From contig KL571300.1 in assembly GCA_000715855.1 (NCBI GenBank), forward strand, positions 1 to 8,410: DNA of 8,410 bases, read 5' to 3'. A program made the position numbers and the translations under genes. Source of the stretch: Actinoplanes liguriensis (GTDB taxonomy: Bacteria; Actinomycetota; Actinomycetes; Mycobacteriales; Micromonosporaceae). Below are positions 8,246-8,410 of this stretch, piece after piece. Within the stretch, counting starts at the first letter, position 1, and each line of letters starts with the position of its first letter. Under the pieces are notes generated by a model. The model made no database searches, was not told the origin of the DNA, and saw only the letters and a program-made list of their open reading frames with translations.

Positions 8246-8410
8246 GTGACCGCTGTGGCGCATGAGACGACCCGTCCTCGCGACGGTCGCCGCCTGCTGC
8301 GGCTCCTCACCCGGCTCGCGCTGCTGGCCCTGGCCGTGACGTTCTACCTGCCGGCCCAGGCAGGCCCGGCGCCGGTCCAGCCGGCCGCGGCCACTGCCGT
8401 CGCTGCCACC
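8246..8410 (+). CDS. Exported or membrane-anchored protein of unknown function (5' part only)
   Basis: From the GTG at 8246 the frame is open for 55 codons to the window edge. The N terminus is polar and basic (TRPRDGRRLLRLLTR, about 9-23), followed by a hydrophobic segment (LALLALAVTFYLPAQA, 24-39) and then an Ala/Pro-rich stretch. This is a signal peptide, with possible cleavage after AQA, or a signal anchor. There is no lipobox cysteine and no twin-arginine motif of the classic form. The GTG at 8255 is an alternative start in the same frame. It is divergently placed 95 bases from the sirtuin gene. Its function cannot be told from this fragment. Confidence 0.6.
   Translation, partial: MTAVAHETTRPRDGRRLLRLLTRLALLALAVTFYLPAQAGPAPVQPAAATAVAAT

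Overview
The window is GC-rich DNA of actinobacterial type. Gene density is high, several starts are GTG, Shine-Dalgarno sites are strong, and the protein sequences resemble those of Micromonosporaceae or Streptomyces relatives. The family-level placement is an impression, not a measurement. No rRNA, tRNA, CRISPR array, insertion sequence or integrase gene is visible.

Layout: apart from one gene entering at the right edge, everything is on the minus strand and reads right to left. From the right: a class II sirtuin-type NAD-dependent deacylase (8150-7287); a LacI-family repressor (7129-6122); then a complete peptide/oligosaccharide-type ABC importer operon. The operon order is lipoprotein binding protein (5971-4286), DppF-type ATPase (4212-3163), DppB-type permease (3166-2186), DppC-type permease (2117-1044) and DppD-type ATPase (970 to beyond base 1). 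A plus-strand gene for a membrane-anchored or exported protein starts at 8246, divergent from the sirtuin gene, and runs off the right edge.

How it works together: the binding protein is lipid-anchored outside the membrane and delivers ligand to the two permeases, which are driven by the two ATPases. The adjacent LacI repressor probably controls the operon in response to a small ligand. LacI control of a peptide-family (family 5 binding protein) importer hints that the substrate could be an oligosaccharide rather than a peptide, but no sugar enzyme lies inside the window to settle this.

The gene content is ordinary. The less ordinary signals are in the gaps. There is a diverged tandem duplication of the translation-start region of the DppC-type gene, which creates a 22-codon minigene whose stop overlaps the real start. 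A perfect 13-bp hairpin with a UUCG loop follows the binding-protein stop. A 12-bp tandem repeat with an embedded inverted repeat lies upstream of the repressor, with a similar sequence upstream of the binding-protein gene. I did not find a convincing entirely new system.
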